Positions 1-10,038 of a DNA stretch of 64,000 nucleotides are shown piece by piece. Below the pieces are notes generated by a model. That model ran no database searches. It was given only the letters and a program-made list of their open reading frames with translations, and was not told the DNA's origin. Position 1 is the stretch's first letter. The number at the start of each line of letters is the position of its first letter. The stretch covers positions 62,001 to 126,000 of the forward strand of contig NZ_JXTG01000003.1 in assembly GCF_000833605.1 (NCBI RefSeq). Reading direction: 5' to 3'. The position numbers were made by a program, and so were the translations under genes. The stretch comes from Anoxybacillus ayderensis. GTDB taxonomy: Bacteria; Bacillota; Bacilli; Bacillales; Anoxybacillaceae.

Positions 1-808
1 ATTGTTTAATGACTGTATATAATGCGACATCGACATTTTTTAACATCGATGTGACAACCGCTTTTTCCGCATAAAAATATTGGTCGCTATCGACACCGAT
101 CGCATATTTTTTATTCATTTCCGCCTCGCGCAGCACGCCGACACCGGTAAATCCAGCCGCGGCATACAAGACGTCTGCCCCATTTGCGATCATTTGTTTT
201 GCAATTTGTGCCCCAAGCTTATCATCACCGAAATTGCCGGCATACACTTCCTGCACGTTCGCTTCCGGTTTAACCGCTTTTACCCCTTGAATAAAACCGT
301 TCGCAAATTTACGAATGAGCGGCACATCCGCTCCGCCAACAAAACCGACGTTGTTCGTTTTCGTCAACATGCCAGCCACTACGCCCGCTAAAAAGCTTCC
401 TTCATCTTCTTTAAACGTAATCGATGTAATGTTCGGCAGATCAGATACCGCATCAATTAATACGAATTGCTGTTTCGGATATTTTTTCGCGACTTTTTCT
501 AAATCTTGTTGCACCATAAATCCTAATCCGATGACGAGATCGTTCCCTGCTTCAACGAGCTCTGTTAACCCTTTTTCATACGTCTCGGTTTCTTTTAACT
601 CACGGTAGTCAAAAAAGATGCCGAGCTCATCGCGCGCCTTCATTAATCCTTTAAACGCCGAATCGCTAAATGACTGATCACCGAGTCCGACGTCTGACAA
701 CATAATGCCCACTTTTATTCGCTCTTTCGGTTGAAAAGAACTCGTTTGCGAACATCCCGCGGCAAGCAACAAAACGAATGCCATCAAGAGTGAAATCATT
801 TTTTTCAT
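1..808 (-). CDS. BMP-family ABC transporter substrate-binding lipoprotein (3' end cut by window edge)
   Basis: About 269 codons are open from ATG 808 to the window edge, so the C-terminus is missing. The N-terminus is a lipoprotein signal (MKKMISLLMAFVLLLAAGC) with lipobox LAAGC. The mature part reads IKVGIMLSDVGLGDQSFSD, then ELVEAGNDLVIGLGF, EDEGSFLAGVVAGMLTK and FGDDKLGAQIAKQM, the pattern of BMP/Med-type periplasmic-binding folds that bind purine nucleosides in ABC uptake or act as regulators. A GAGGAAA ribosome site lies just upstream of the ATG. No permease or ATPase gene is visible beside it; one may lie beyond the edge. The family is clear. The ligand is unknown, and a Med-like role in competence cannot be excluded. 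Confidence 0.8.
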   Translation of the reverse strand, partial: MKKMISLLMAFVLLLAAGCSQTSSFQPKERIKVGIMLSDVGLGDQSFSDSAFKGLMKARDELGIFFDYRELKETETYEKGLTELVEAGNDLVIGLGFMVQQDLEKVAKKYPKQQFVLIDAVSDLPNITSITFKEDEGSFLAGVVAGMLTKTNNVGFVGGADVPLIRKFANGFIQGVKAVKPEANVQEVYAGNFGDDKLGAQIAKQMIANGADVLYAAAGFTGVGVLREAEMNKKYAIGVDSDQYFYAEKAVVTSMLKNVDVALYTVIKQ

Positions 809-902
809 AAAATTTCCTCATCTCCTTATCTCGTGCTTCATTTATTATATCGACACATTCCGACATTTTATTTACTTTTTATAATATAAAGATTTTGTAA
901 AG

Positions 903-931
903 TTGTTCGTATGACAACAATCGACTATAAT
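903..931 (+). promoter_or_regulatory. sigma-A promoter of yajQ
   Basis: TTGTTC at 903-908 and TATAAT at 926-931 are separated by exactly 17 bases, about 35 bases before the yajQ ATG. The -10 overlaps an in-frame upstream ATG at 930, which shows that this ATG is not the start. Confidence 0.6.
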
Positions 932-965
932 GGAAGCACAACGAATTTATGCTGAGGTGGTTCAT

Positions 966-1457
966 ATGTCAAAAGAAAGTTCATTTGATATTGTGTCAAA
1001 AGTCGATTTGTCGGAAGTGACGAACGCAGTCAACATCGCGTTAAAAGAAATTCAAAACCGCTACGACTTTAAAGGAAGCAAAAGCGACATTTCGCTTGAA
1101 AAAGATGAGCTCATTCTCATTTCTGACGATGAGTTTAAACTGGAGCAACTCAAAGATGTGCTCATCGGCAAACTCATTAAACGCGGCGTGCCGACAAAAA
1201 ACATTCAATACGGAAAAGTGGAAGCAGCATCTGGCGGAACGGTGCGTCAACGTGCGAAACTCGTCCAAGGCATCGACAAAGACAATGCGAAAAAAATTAA
1301 CACAATCATTAAAAATACAGGCTTAAAAGTAAAAAGTCAAATTCAAGAAGACCAAATTCGCGTCAGCGGCAAAAGTAAAGACGACCTGCAAAAAGTGATC
1401 GCCGCCATTCGCGAGGCAGATTTACCGATTGACGTTCAATTCGTCAACTACCGTTAA
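966..1457 (+). CDS. yajQ: YajQ-family nucleotide-binding protein
   Basis: A 163-residue protein matching the YajQ/UPF0234 family (B. subtilis YitK): [18 protein letters not shown] near the N-terminus, then NRYDFKGSK, and VRVSGK-like and [11 protein letters not shown] near the end. The family has two ferredoxin-like domains, and some members bind cyclic di-GMP or RNA; the role in Firmicutes is unsettled. The start is ATG 966, preceded by GAGGTGG with 5-base spacing; an earlier in-frame ATG at 930 sits in the promoter. It has its own promoter and terminator, so it is monocistronic. In B. subtilis yitK also lies beside yitJ, as here. A link to the GGDEF/EAL protein at 40-42 kb through cyclic di-GMP is possible but unsupported. 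Confidence 0.9.
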   Translation: MSKESSFDIVSKVDLSEVTNAVNIALKEIQNRYDFKGSKSDISLEKDELILISDDEFKLEQLKDVLIGKLIKRGVPTKNIQYGKVEAASGGTVRQRAKLVQGIDKDNAKKINTIIKNTGLKVKSQIQEDQIRVSGKSKDDLQKVIAAIREADLPIDVQFVNYR

Positions 1458-1486
1458 GAAGGCGCTTTGCCTTCTTTTTCTTTTTT
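1456..1486 (+). terminator. Rho-independent terminator of yajQ
   Basis: AAGAAGGC (1457-1464) pairs with GCCTTCTT (1469-1476) and is followed by a T-rich run. The stem starts at the yajQ stop codon. Confidence 0.85.
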
Positions 1487-1498
1487 GAAATAAAATAG

Positions 1499-1527
1499 TT
1501 GAATATTTCTAAAAAATCAGTTACATT
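1499..1527 (+). promoter_or_regulatory. Candidate promoter of the yitJ-metH transcript
   Basis: TTGAAT at 1499-1504 and TACATT at 1522-1527 are 17 bases apart. Transcription would begin near 1534, shortly before the riboswitch aptamer. The -10 is imperfect. Confidence 0.4.
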
Positions 1528-1549
1528 TATGAATAACTTCATACAACAT

Positions 1550-1690
1550 CTTATCGAGAGAAGGGGAGGGACTGGCCCGATGAACCTTCAGCAACCTGAC
1601 GATCGTCAAGGTGCTAAGTCCAGACAAGCGATTCGCTTGGAAGATAAGAAGGAGCGCGTCAAGTCTTCTTCTTATGGGGAAGACTTTTTT
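1550..1690 (+). promoter_or_regulatory. SAM-I (S-box) riboswitch with intrinsic terminator
   Basis: The aptamer begins with CTTATCGAGAG at 1550, followed by GGGGAGGGACTGGCCCGATGA, CAGCAACCT, AAGGTGCTAAGTCC and a closing AAGATAAG at 1641-1648. These are the conserved S-box core elements in order. The expression platform is a terminator: AAGTCTTC (1661-1668) pairs with GAAGACTT (1679-1686), then Ts. By family knowledge, high S-adenosylmethionine favours termination and switches off yitJ and metH. Confidence 0.95.
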
Positions 1691-1719
1691 ACTTTAAACG
1701 AAGAAACGGAGGAATGGAC

Positions 1720-3567
1720 GTGGGATTGTTAGATGATTTAAAAGAACGCATCGTCATCGCTGATGGAGCGATGGGGACATTATTATATGCGCACGGCATC
1801 GATCGTTGTTTTGAAGAATTAAACGTCACAAAACCTGAAGAAATTGTCCATATTCATGAAGCGTATATTGAATCAGGCGCAGAAATCATTCAAACGAACA
1901 CATACGGCGCCAACTACGTGAAACTAGCACGTTACGGGCTGCAAGATGACGTAAAAAAAATAAACGAAGCCGCGGTCGAACTTGCCAAAAAAGCGGCAAA
2001 AGGGCGCGCCTACGTGCTCGGTACGATCGGAGGACTGCGTAGCACGAATAAAAGCACGATTTCTCTTGAAGAAGTGAAACGAACGTTTCGTGAACAGCTG
2101 TACGTGTTGTTAAACGAAGGTGTCGACGGACTTTTGCTTGAAACGTATTACGATTTCGAAGAATTGCAAACGGTGCTTTCCATCGCTCGCAAAGAAACGA
2201 CGTTGCCGATCATCGCCCACGTCACGTTGCACGATATCGGCGTTCTGCAACACGGAATGCCGCTTGCCGAAGCGCTGACCGAGTTAGAACAACTCGGTGC
2301 CGATGTCGTCGGCTTAAATTGCCATCTCGGTCCATATCATATGTTGCGCTCGCTTGAAGAAGTGCCGATTCCAACACGCGCTTTTTTATCGGTATATCCG
2401 AACGCAAGCTTGCCGCAATATCGCGACGGTCGCTTTATTTACGAAACGAGCGAACAATATTTTGAAGAAACGGCGCGCGCCTTTCGTGAACAAGGGGTTC
2501 GGCTTATCGGCGGCTGTTGCGGTACGACGCCAAAACATATTGCCGCCATTGCTCGCGCCCTTTCCGATCGCACACCTGTATATAAAAAAGAAGTAAAACA
2601 GCGCCATCCGATCGTCGTCCAAGAAGAAAAACAAACGACAGCCCCTTCTCTTGCTGACATCGCTCGCACGCGCCGATCGATTATCGTCGAGCTCGATCCG
2701 CCGAAAAAACTCGGCTTAACGACATTTTTAGAAGGAGCAAAGGCGTTAAAAGAAGCGAACATTGATGCCTTAACGCTTGCCGACAATTCGCTTGCGACAC
2801 CGCGCATTAGCAACGTCGCTGTCGGCACGATCGTCAAACAACAGCTCGGCATGCGCCCGCTCATTCATATTACATGTCGCGATCGAAACTTAATCGGCTT
2901 GCAGTCGCACTTAATGGGGCTTCATACGCTCGGCATGACCGACGTGCTCGCTTTAACAGGCGATCCATCAAAAGTAGGCGATTTTCCGGGCGCAACGTCC
3001 GTCTACGATTTATCATCGTTTGACCTCATTTCGTTAATTCGCCAATTTAACGAAGGGCTTTCGTACTCAGGCAAACCGCTCGGACAAAAAACGAACTTTT
3101 CGATCGCTGCCGCCTTTAACCCGAACGTACGCCATTTAGATAAAGCGGTGAAGCGGCTCGAGAAAAAAATTGAATGCGGGGCGCACTACTTTTTAACACA
3201 GCCGCTTTATAGCGAAAAACAAATCGAAGACGTGTATGAGGCGACGAAACATTTACCGACGCCCATTTACATCGGCATTATGCCGCTCACAAGCGCACGC
3301 AACGCTGACTTTTTACATCACGAAGTGCCGGGCATTACATTGTCTGACGACATTCGCAACCGCATGGCCATGTGCGCAAACGACCGTGTTCAATCAACGA
3401 AAGAAGGATTAGCGATCGCCAAAGCGCTCATCGATGCCGCGTTCGATTTATTCCAAGGCATTTATTTAATTACACCATTTTTACGTTACGATATGACGGT
3501 CGAACTCGTTCGCTACATTCATGAAAAAGAGCGGCTCGCAAAAGAAAGGACGGTTTATTATGGCTAG
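1720..3567 (+). CDS. yitJ: Bifunctional homocysteine S-methyltransferase / 5,10-methylenetetrahydrofolate reductase (YitJ)
   Basis: The 615-residue protein has a homocysteine methyltransferase domain (about 1-290; DGAMGTLLY, then zinc-ligand motifs GLNCHLGP and IGGCCGTTP) fused to a MetF-type reductase domain (about 310-610; [36 protein letters not shown]). It reduces methylene-THF to methyl-THF and can methylate homocysteine. Start choice: ATG 1714 is only one base after GGAGG, while GTG 1720 has seven-base spacing and gives MGLLDDL, so GTG 1720 is preferred. The gene follows an S-box riboswitch and overlaps metH by 8 bases, so it supplies the methyl donor used by MetH. Close to the B. subtilis YitJ architecture. 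Confidence 0.95.
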   Translation: MGLLDDLKERIVIADGAMGTLLYAHGIDRCFEELNVTKPEEIVHIHEAYIESGAEIIQTNTYGANYVKLARYGLQDDVKKINEAAVELAKKAAKGRAYVLGTIGGLRSTNKSTISLEEVKRTFREQLYVLLNEGVDGLLLETYYDFEELQTVLSIARKETTLPIIAHVTLHDIGVLQHGMPLAEALTELEQLGADVVGLNCHLGPYHMLRSLEEVPIPTRAFLSVYPNASLPQYRDGRFIYETSEQYFEETARAFREQGVRLIGGCCGTTPKHIAAIARALSDRTPVYKKEVKQRHPIVVQEEKQTTAPSLADIARTRRSIIVELDPPKKLGLTTFLEGAKALKEANIDALTLADNSLATPRISNVAVGTIVKQQLGMRPLIHITCRDRNLIGLQSHLMGLHTLGMTDVLALTGDPSKVGDFPGATSVYDLSSFDLISLIRQFNEGLSYSGKPLGQKTNFSIAAAFNPNVRHLDKAVKRLEKKIECGAHYFLTQPLYSEKQIEDVYEATKHLPTPIYIGIMPLTSARNADFLHHEVPGITLSDDIRNRMAMCANDRVQSTKEGLAIAKALIDAAFDLFQGIYLITPFLRYDMTVELVRYIHEKERLAKERTVYYG

Positions 3568-6500
3568 TTTATTTGAACAGCTTGAAAAGAAAATTTTAAT
3601 TATTGATGGAGCGATGGGGACGATGATCCAAGCCGCCAACTTAACCGCAGACGATTTTGGTGGTGAAGCATATGAAGGATGCAACGAATATTTAACGATC
3701 ACTGCCCCACACGTCATTTCTCACATTCATGAAGCGTATTTTGCCGCAGGAGCTGACATTGTCGAAACGAATACGTTCGGGGCAACGCGCATCGTACTAG
3801 ATGAATATGACCTCGGTCATTTAGCGCTTGAGTTAAATATCGAAGCAGCTAAACTTGCGAAACGAGCAGCAGAAAAATATACGACAACCGATTGGCCGCG
3901 CTTCGTTGCCGGCTCGATGGGCCCGACGACAAAAACGCTTTCTGTCACAGGCGGAGCGACGTTTGCGGAGCTCGTTTCCGCATACGAAGAACAAGCGCGC
4001 GGGCTATTACTTGGCGGCGTCGATTTATTGTTGTTAGAAACGTGCCAAGATACATTAAACGTCAAAGCCGCCTTTCTCGGTATTACTGAAGCGTTTCAAG
4101 CGGTCGGAAAACGAGTGCCGCTGATGATTTCTGGAACGATTGAACCGATGGGAACGACGCTTGCCGGGCAAACGATCGAATCGTTTTTTATTTCCATTCA
4201 ACATATGAAACCTTTTGCCGTCGGTTTAAACTGCGCCACAGGTCCGGAATTTATGACCGACCATTTGCGCTCGCTCGCTTCATTAGCGAACACGGCCGTC
4301 AGCTGTTATCCGAACGCTGGGCTTCCTGACGAAGAAGGACATTACCACGAAACGCCAGACATGCTTGCGAAAAAAATTCGCCAATTTGCTGAAAAAGGAT
4401 GGTTAAACATTGTCGGCGGCTGTTGCGGCACGACGCCTCAACATATTCGCGCCATCGCGGAAGCTGTTCGCGACATTCCACCGCGCGTGATCCCAAAACA
4501 GTTTGCCATGCATGCTGTGTCTGGCATTGATGCGTTGATATATGATGAAACGATGCGTCCGCTTTTTGTCGGGGAACGAACGAACGTCATTGGCTCACGT
4601 AAATTTAAACGGCTCATCGCGGAAGGAAAATATGAAGAAGCGGCAGAAATTGCGCGCGCACAAGTGAAAAATGGAGCGCACGTCATCGACATTTGTTTAG
4701 CCGACCCTGACCGCGATGAAAAAGAAGATATGGAGCAATTTATTCAACAAGTCGTGAAAAAAGTGAAAGTGCCGCTCGTCATCGACTCGACCGATGAAGA
4801 CGTCATCGCCTGTGCGTTATCGTATTCCCAAGGAAAAGCGATTATTAACTCCATTAACTTAGAAGACGGGGAAGAACGGTTTGAAAAAATTATTCCGCTT
4901 CTTCATCAATACGGTGCAGCAGTCGTCGTCGGCACAATTGACGAACAAGGAATGGCGATTGAAGCAAAACGAAAGCTTGACATCGCCCTTCGTTCATACG
5001 ATTTACTCGTCAATAAATATGGCGTTTCACCGCACGACATTATTTTCGATCCGCTCGTCTTCCCGATTGGCACTGGAGATGAGCAATATATTGGCGCAGC
5101 AAAAGAAACGATCGAAGGCATTCGCCTCATTAAAAAACATTTGCCAAACTGCTTAACGATGCTCGGCATTAGCAACGTCTCATTTGGTTTGCCACCTGTC
5201 GGACGCGAAGTGTTAAACTCCGTCTTTTTATACCATTGCACGCAAGCAGGGCTCGATTACGCGATCGTCAATACGGAAAAATTAGAGCGCTTTGCGTCCA
5301 TTCCTGAAGAAGAAGTGCGCTTAGCAGAGGCGTTGTTATTTCACACAAACGATGAAACGTTAAACGCATTTATTCAATTTTATCGCGATAAAACGAAACA
5401 ACCGAAACAAACAAACGTCCATATGACGTTAGAAGAGCGGCTTGCCACATACGTCATTGAAGGAACGAAAGACGGGCTCATCGAAGACTTGACGCTCGCC
5501 TTACAAACGTACAGCCCGCTTGATATTATTAACGGTCCGCTGATGAACGGAATGGACGAAGTCGGTCGCCTATTTAACGATAATCAGCTCATCGTCGCGG
5601 AAGTGTTACAAAGCGCAGAAGTGATGAAAGCGGCCGTCGCCTTTTTAGAGCCGTATATGGAAAAAAACGAAACGAGCGTCAAAGGAAAAGTGCTGCTCGC
5701 AACAGTCAAAGGCGATGTGCACGACATCGGAAAAAATTTAGTCGATATTATTTTAAGTAACAACGGGTTTCACGTCGTCGATTTAGGCATTAAAGTCACG
5801 CCGCAACAGCTCATCGAAGCGGTGCGAAACGAACAGCCAGACATGATCGGCTTATCTGGGCTGCTTGTGAAATCAGCTCAACAAATGGTGCTCACCGCCC
5901 AAGACTTAAAACAAGCGGGCATCTCCTTGCCAATTTTAGTTGGCGGTGCCGCTCTTTCACGGAAATTTACCGATACGAAAATCGCGCCAGAATACGACGG
6001 CATTGTTTTATACGCGAAAGATGCGATGGAAGGATTGACGCTTGCCAACCGTATCGTCCAACAAGACATTTCTTATGAGAAAAAAGAAAAAACGAAACAA
6101 ACAATCGAACAGCAAAGCGCAGTCGCTGTCATGACAAAATCAAATGTGAAGCGAGCACCGATTTACGTGCCGACCGATACAGAAAAACATATATTAAAAG
6201 ACATTCCGCTTTCACATATTGAACCGTACGTCAATTGGCAAATGCTTCTCGGGCACCATCTCGGTTTAAAAGGAAATGTAAAAAAGCTGTTGGCGGAAAG
6301 AAACGAAAAAGCGATCATGTTAAAAGAGTTAATCGATGAGCTGCTCACTGAAGCAAAACAAACAAAGTCGCTTTCACCGAAAGCGGTATATCAATTTTTC
6401 CCAGCCAGAAGCGATGGCGATACGATCATTATTTATGACCCGCATGATCAACAAACGGTCATTGAAACGTTTACGTTTCCAAGACAAACGAAAGCACCAT

Positions 6501-6949
6501 ATTTATGCTTAGCAGATTATCTTTCGAATGAACAAATCGACTATGTCGGGCTATTTGCTGTGACAGCCGGGGCAGGTGTGCGCGATATGGCACAACGTCT
6601 AAAAGAAGAAGGACAATTTTTAAAAAGTCACGCCATTCAAGCGTTAGCGCTTGAACTAGCGGAAGGATTAGCAGAACGCGTCCATCAAATTATGCGCGAC
6701 CGTTGGGGCTTTCCGGATTCTCCTGATTTTACGATGGAACAACGATTTGCGGCAAAATATCAAGGACAGCGTTTTTCTTTCGGCTACCCTGCTTGTCCGA
6801 ATCTCGAAGACCAAGAAAAACTATTCCGCCTTTTACGCCCAGAAGAAATCGGCATTCATTTAACGGAAGGCTATATGATGGAACCAGAAGCGTCCGTTTC
6901 TGCCATCGTCTTCGCCCATCCGGAAGCAAGATATTTTAACGTGTTGTGA
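3560..6949 (+). CDS. metH: Cobalamin-dependent methionine synthase
   Basis: The 1129-residue protein has the full MetH order: homocysteine domain (about 1-320; DGAMGTMIQ, zinc motifs GLNCATGPE and VGGCCGTTP), pterin/methyl-THF domain (about 335-600; [17 protein letters not shown]), cobalamin cap and Rossmann domain (DVHDIGKN near 717-724, whose His is the lower cobalt ligand; [19 protein letters not shown]) and a SAM-binding reactivation domain (about 870-1129). It transfers methyl from methyl-THF to homocysteine through B12. Start ATG 3560 follows GAAAGGACGG and lies inside the end of yitJ; an upstream in-frame ATG at 3521 is ignored. It is under the same S-box. Its need for B12 fits the cobalamin operon that converges on it. 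No metE is visible in the window. Confidence 0.97.
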   Translation: MASLFEQLEKKILIIDGAMGTMIQAANLTADDFGGEAYEGCNEYLTITAPHVISHIHEAYFAAGADIVETNTFGATRIVLDEYDLGHLALELNIEAAKLAKRAAEKYTTTDWPRFVAGSMGPTTKTLSVTGGATFAELVSAYEEQARGLLLGGVDLLLLETCQDTLNVKAAFLGITEAFQAVGKRVPLMISGTIEPMGTTLAGQTIESFFISIQHMKPFAVGLNCATGPEFMTDHLRSLASLANTAVSCYPNAGLPDEEGHYHETPDMLAKKIRQFAEKGWLNIVGGCCGTTPQHIRAIAEAVRDIPPRVIPKQFAMHAVSGIDALIYDETMRPLFVGERTNVIGSRKFKRLIAEGKYEEAAEIARAQVKNGAHVIDICLADPDRDEKEDMEQFIQQVVKKVKVPLVIDSTDEDVIACALSYSQGKAIINSINLEDGEERFEKIIPLLHQYGAAVVVGTIDEQGMAIEAKRKLDIALRSYDLLVNKYGVSPHDIIFDPLVFPIGTGDEQYIGAAKETIEGIRLIKKHLPNCLTMLGISNVSFGLPPVGREVLNSVFLYHCTQAGLDYAIVNTEKLERFASIPEEEVRLAEALLFHTNDETLNAFIQFYRDKTKQPKQTNVHMTLEERLATYVIEGTKDGLIEDLTLALQTYSPLDIINGPLMNGMDEVGRLFNDNQLIVAEVLQSAEVMKAAVAFLEPYMEKNETSVKGKVLLATVKGDVHDIGKNLVDIILSNNGFHVVDLGIKVTPQQLIEAVRNEQPDMIGLSGLLVKSAQQMVLTAQDLKQAGISLPILVGGAALSRKFTDTKIAPEYDGIVLYAKDAMEGLTLANRIVQQDISYEKKEKTKQTIEQQSAVAVMTKSNVKRAPIYVPTDTEKHILKDIPLSHIEPYVNWQMLLGHHLGLKGNVKKLLAERNEKAIMLKELIDELLTEAKQTKSLSPKAVYQFFPARSDGDTIIIYDPHDQQTVIETFTFPRQTKAPYLCLADYLSNEQIDYVGLFAVTAGAGVRDMAQRLKEEGQFLKSHAIQALALELAEGLAERVHQIMRDRWGFPDSPDFTMEQRFAAKYQGQRFSFGYPACPNLEDQEKLFRLLRPEEIGIHLTEGYMMEPEASVSAIVFAHPEARYFNVL

Positions 6950-6978
6950 AAAAGCTGACTTTCATCAGCTTTTTCACA
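6945..6978. terminator. Bidirectional terminator between metH and the PIN toxin gene
   Basis: TGTGAAAAAGCTGA (6945-6958) is the exact inverted copy of 6965-6978 with a six-base loop. It has A/T runs suited to both directions and overlaps the metH stop codon and the end of the convergent PIN gene. Confidence 0.85.
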
Positions 6979-7393
6979 CAATACGATCAGGCAAATAATA
7001 TTCACATGCTAGTTTTTTAAAGTCCTTTTCATTCCATGTGATGACCGCTTGTACAGTATGGGAATGTTTCATAAGTGAACTAAGATAAGCATCCGCAAAG
7101 TCAACCCGATGCTTTCCGTAACTCGCTATCGCTTGCAGCACAATTTCTTTATCGATCGTTTTTATACAAGGAGCCTCAACGAGCTGTGTTAAGCGTTCAG
7201 CTATTTCTTCTTTCCGATAACCGTAACGTTTTGACTCGAGAACCCAACAACATTCTGCAATCACTAACGGATGTAGTACAAACGACAGTTCTCCGTTTAC
7301 CGCCTTTTCGAATAATCGATAAGCAATTGGTGATTGGATTTTATCATCGTTAGTTAAAAAGCGAACAATTACATTTGCATCTAAAATGTACAT
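6974..7393 (-). CDS. PIN-domain ribonuclease, VapC-like toxin
   Basis: The 139-residue protein begins MYILDANVIVRFL and keeps the acidic PIN residues: Asp5, Glu in IAECCWVLE (about 47), Asp in RVDFADAYLSS (about 97) and a late acidic TWNEKDF. PIN toxins cut RNA in a metal-dependent way, usually initiator tRNA or rRNA. The gene overlaps the upstream AbrB-type gene by 13 bases, the usual translational coupling of an antitoxin-toxin pair. The ribosome site is weak. It ends inside the shared terminator with metH. The target and whether the pair is active are unknown. Confidence 0.85.
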   Translation of the reverse strand: MYILDANVIVRFLTNDDKIQSPIAYRLFEKAVNGELSFVLHPLVIAECCWVLESKRYGYRKEEIAERLTQLVEAPCIKTIDKEIVLQAIASYGKHRVDFADAYLSSLMKHSHTVQAVITWNEKDFKKLACEYYLPDRIV

Positions 7394-7680
7394 CGTTCAT
7401 CTTCTTTCTTCTGCTTGCTAGCAAGCCATTGTTCTCTAGCTTCTTTTCGAATGTCCTCCCAATTCATCTCTTCTTGTTCCCGCTTTGGTGGCATGCTTCC
7501 AAATAACGATAGTAACGAATCTTTCTTTCTTACTTTCAACGTTACTTCTTGATTTTCGCCATAAACAAACACAACTTGATCGCCCGGTTCTGCCCCGAGC
7601 AATTCTCTCACCTTCGTCGGAATCGTCACTTGATGTTTCGAAGAAAGCGTCGACGCATAAACATATGTGTTATTTTTCAT
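7381..7680 (-). CDS. AbrB/MazE-type antitoxin, partner of the PIN toxin
   Basis: A 99-residue protein with a swapped-hairpin AbrB DNA-binding fold at the N-terminus: SSKHQVTIPTKVRELLG followed by GDQVVFVYG. The C-terminal half (about 50-99) is highly charged with Met/Trp residues (MPPKREQEEMNWEDIRKEA), typical of the flexible toxin-binding tail. The start is ATG 7680 after GGGGGGAT; an ATG at 7695 lies upstream of that ribosome site. A promoter with an overlapping palindrome precedes it, consistent with self-repression. It is downstream of cobO on the same strand but has its own promoter. Confidence 0.85.
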   Translation of the reverse strand: MKNNTYVYASTLSSKHQVTIPTKVRELLGAEPGDQVVFVYGENQEVTLKVRKKDSLLSLFGSMPPKREQEEMNWEDIRKEAREQWLASKQKKEDERCTF

Positions 7681-7708
7681 CGTATCCCCCCACATATTCT
7701 TTACTTTT

Positions 7709-7740
7709 ATTTTATCTTTACATTATTCAATGGTAAAGAT
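7709..7740 (-). promoter_or_regulatory. Promoter and overlapping palindrome of the AbrB-PIN pair
   Basis: On the minus strand TTTACC (7737-7732) and TAAAAT (7714-7709) are spaced by 17 bases. An inverted repeat, ATCTTTAC at 7714-7721 and GTAAAGAT at 7733-7740, spans the region from the -35 to the edge of the -10. This is where an AbrB-type antitoxin would repress its own promoter (inference). The hairpin lacks a T run, so it is unlikely to be a cobO terminator. Confidence 0.5.
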
Positions 7741-7755
7741 GAAATAACGAATCAT

Positions 7756-8277
7756 CTACAAATCAATTCCTTTGATCGCATGAACGCCTTTATGGTAATA
7801 ATGTTTCACTTCTTTCATTTCCGTCACTAAATCGGCAAGTTGAATGATTTCTTCTTTTGCCCCTCTTCCTGTCACGACAACATGCGTATGCGCCGGCTTA
7901 TTCGCCAACGTATGCACAACATCTTGAAGCGGTAAAACATCATCAATCGGAAACGACGAAATGGCTAAAGCAACATTTAATTCGTCTAAAACGACGACAT
8001 CGTATAAACCAGATAACACATGCTGTTGTGCAAACGCCCACCCTTTTTGTAGCGCTTGGCGATGTTCTTCTGGCGTTTTCGTCCACGTGAAGCCAACCCC
8101 TGTTTGATGCACGTCAATACCAAGTTGCTGCAATATTTTCGCCTCGCCATATGGACGGTAGGGCGATTTAATAAATTGAATGACGATCACTTTTTTTCCA
8201 TGTCCCGCAGCGCGAACGGCAAGGCCGACCGCTGCGGTTGTTTTTCCTTTTCCATCCCCCGTATAAACAATCACCAT
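7756..8277 (-). CDS. cobO: Cob(I)yrinic acid a,c-diamide adenosyltransferase
   Basis: The 173-residue protein carries the BtuR/CobO P-loop GDGKGKTTAAVGLAVRA near residue 7, then FIKSPYRPYGEAK, VVLDELNVALA and VVTGRGAKEEI. It adds the 5'-deoxyadenosyl group from ATP to the cobalt of the corrinoid. The start is ATG 8277, which overlaps the cobA stop by seven bases and is preceded by GGGTGGAAG; the in-frame ATG at 8292 lies inside cobA. It is the last gene of the cobalamin operon, the position btuR also has in B. megaterium. Confidence 0.93.
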   Translation of the reverse strand: MVIVYTGDGKGKTTAAVGLAVRAAGHGKKVIVIQFIKSPYRPYGEAKILQQLGIDVHQTGVGFTWTKTPEEHRQALQKGWAFAQQHVLSGLYDVVVLDELNVALAISSFPIDDVLPLQDVVHTLANKPAHTHVVVTGRGAKEEIIQLADLVTEMKEVKHYYHKGVHAIKGIDL

Positions 8278-9023
8278 TTTTCTTCCACCCACTTTAATTG
8301 ATCGTGTAAGCGGACGACATCTCCGACAACGATAATGGCAGGGGAAGAAAGTTGTTTTTCATGAACGATGTCAACGATTGTTTGTAACGTACCAACAACG
8401 GTTCGTTGCTCTGTCGTTGTTGCCCATTCGATGACTGCCACAGGCGTCTCGCCATCTTTACCATGACGTTGTAGTTGTTCACAAATATAAGCGATGTTTG
8501 CCATCCCCATATAAAATACGATCGTATCTGTTGCCTCGCTTAATGCGTCCCAGCGAATGCGATCACGTTCCCCGCTCTGATGTCCTGCAATAAACGTCAC
8601 CCCTCCAGCATAATTGCGATGCGTCACAGGAATGCCAGCATATGCCGGAGCAGCGACGCCAGCTGTCACACCTGGGACGATTTCATACGGAATGCCGTAT
8701 GCGCGTAAATGCTCCGCCTCTTCCCCGCCGCGACCGAACATAAACGGATCGCCGCCTTTTAAACGGACGACCGTCTTTCCTTGCAACGCATGTTCAACAA
8801 GCCATTGATGAATTTGTTGCTGAATGTTCCCATGCTTTCTCGGCTCTTTGCCGCAATATAAAAGCGTTGTTCCTTCTTTTGCGTAAGTCAACAGCTGTGA
8901 ACTCACGAGCCGATCGTAAATAATGACATCCGCCTTTTCAATACATTCACGTCCGTATACAGTAATGAGCTTCGGATCCCCTGGACCTGCCCCAACAATA
9001 TATACTTTTCCTTTATTCATCAT
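8271..9023 (-). CDS. cobA: Uroporphyrinogen-III C-methyltransferase (SUMT)
   Basis: 250 residues, the length of stand-alone SUMT. Motifs are VYIVGAGPGDPKLITVYG at the N-terminus, VIIYDRLVS, VVRLKGGDPFMFGRGGEEAE and VPGVTAGVAAPAYAGIPVTHR. It methylates uroporphyrinogen III at C2 and C7 to give precorrin-2, the entry to B12 and siroheme. No CysG dehydrogenase/chelatase extension is present, so precorrin-2 oxidation must come from another gene. RBS GGGAGCGATC precedes tandem ATGs at 9023 and 9020. It overlaps cobT upstream and cobO downstream. Confidence 0.95.
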   Translation of the reverse strand: MMNKGKVYIVGAGPGDPKLITVYGRECIEKADVIIYDRLVSSQLLTYAKEGTTLLYCGKEPRKHGNIQQQIHQWLVEHALQGKTVVRLKGGDPFMFGRGGEEAEHLRAYGIPYEIVPGVTAGVAAPAYAGIPVTHRNYAGGVTFIAGHQSGERDRIRWDALSEATDTIVFYMGMANIAYICEQLQRHGKDGETPVAVIEWATTTEQRTVVGTLQTIVDIVHEKQLSSPAIIVVGDVVRLHDQLKWVEEKW

Positions 9024-10038
9024 GATCGCTCCCTGTCGCTACGTTTGCTGATGAAAATGTCGCCATATGAAGCATCGCCAGCGCCATATTGACAATCGGA
9101 AAGGCCACCGTCGCTCCACTTCCTTCTCCAAGACGCATACGTAAATCAAGAAGCGGCTCTTTATGTAACAACTCAAGAGCGATGCGATGACCCGGTTCTT
9201 GCGACCGATGCCCCGCAATCATATAATGAACGACCCGCTCATCCAGTCGTTCGGCGATTAACGCCGCGACGGTACAAATAAAGCCATCAAGCAAAATCGG
9301 AATGCGTCGCTCTGCGGCTGCGATCATCGCTCCTGCCATCGCCGCAATTTCAAACCCTCCGATTTTTGTCAATAAATCGATGGCATCAGACGCACTCGGC
9401 TTATGTTTTGCAAGGGCACGTTCAATCACGTCTCGCTTACGTTTCAATGCTTCATCACGAACACCGGTTCCTTTGCCGACAAGTTCAGCCACGTTGCGGC
9501 CGCTTATCGCTGCTAACAGAGCGCTAGCTGTCGTCGTATTGCCGATCCCCATTTCCCCAACGATCAAACAGCGGATGCCGTAATCAATCATAGCATTTGC
9601 TTGGCGATATCCTGCTTGCACTGCTCGCTCCGCCTCTTCTTTCGTCATCGCTTCCTCATCGGCAAAATTGTTCGTTCCATATGCTACCTTTTCGTCGATG
9701 ACACGTTCTTCATGAATATCAGTTGCCACGCCAACATCGACAACTGAAAATATGGCGCCAATTTGTTTGCTAAATACGTTAATGGCAGCTCCGCCACGCA
9801 CAAAATTGAGCACCATTTGTGCGGTAACTTCTTGCGGATACGCAGACACCCCTTCTTTCGCAATACCATGATCGGCCGCAAACACGAGCACGCCCGGCGG
9901 CGTCACGTTCGGAAAACGCTCCCCTGTCATTTTCGCAATGTCAATTGCTAGCTCTTCAAGTCGTCCAAGGCTTCCACGCGGTTTCGTTAGTTGATCAATA
10001 TAGTTGCGTACTTCTTCCCCAATTTGTTCATAAAGCAT
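9013..10038 (-). CDS. cobT: Nicotinate-nucleotide--dimethylbenzimidazole phosphoribosyltransferase
   Basis: 341 residues. Motifs are LTKPRGSLGRLEELA at the N-terminus, VFAADHGIAKEGVSAYP, GEMGIGNTTTASALLAA and, near the end, RLGEGSGATVAFPIV, whose Glu is the catalytic base in the family. It makes alpha-ribazole phosphate, the activated lower ligand of cobalamin. RBS GGGGGAGACAATC; it overlaps the end of cobQ by 11 bases. Its partners cobS and cobU are not in the window. Confidence 0.95.
   Translation of the reverse strand: MLYEQIGEEVRNYIDQLTKPRGSLGRLEELAIDIAKMTGERFPNVTPPGVLVFAADHGIAKEGVSAYPQEVTAQMVLNFVRGGAAINVFSKQIGAIFSVVDVGVATDIHEERVIDEKVAYGTNNFADEEAMTKEEAERAVQAGYRQANAMIDYGIRCLIVGEMGIGNTTTASALLAAISGRNVAELVGKGTGVRDEALKRKRDVIERALAKHKPSASDAIDLLTKIGGFEIAAMAGAMIAAAERRIPILLDGFICTVAALIAERLDERVVHYMIAGHRSQEPGHRIALELLHKEPLLDLRMRLGEGSGATVAFPIVNMALAMLHMATFSSANVATGSDHDE

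Noticed and set aside
7700-7755. Terminator at the end of the cobalamin operon
   Set aside because: The inverted repeat there lacks a T run and coincides with the promoter of the antitoxin gene, so it was called an operator instead.
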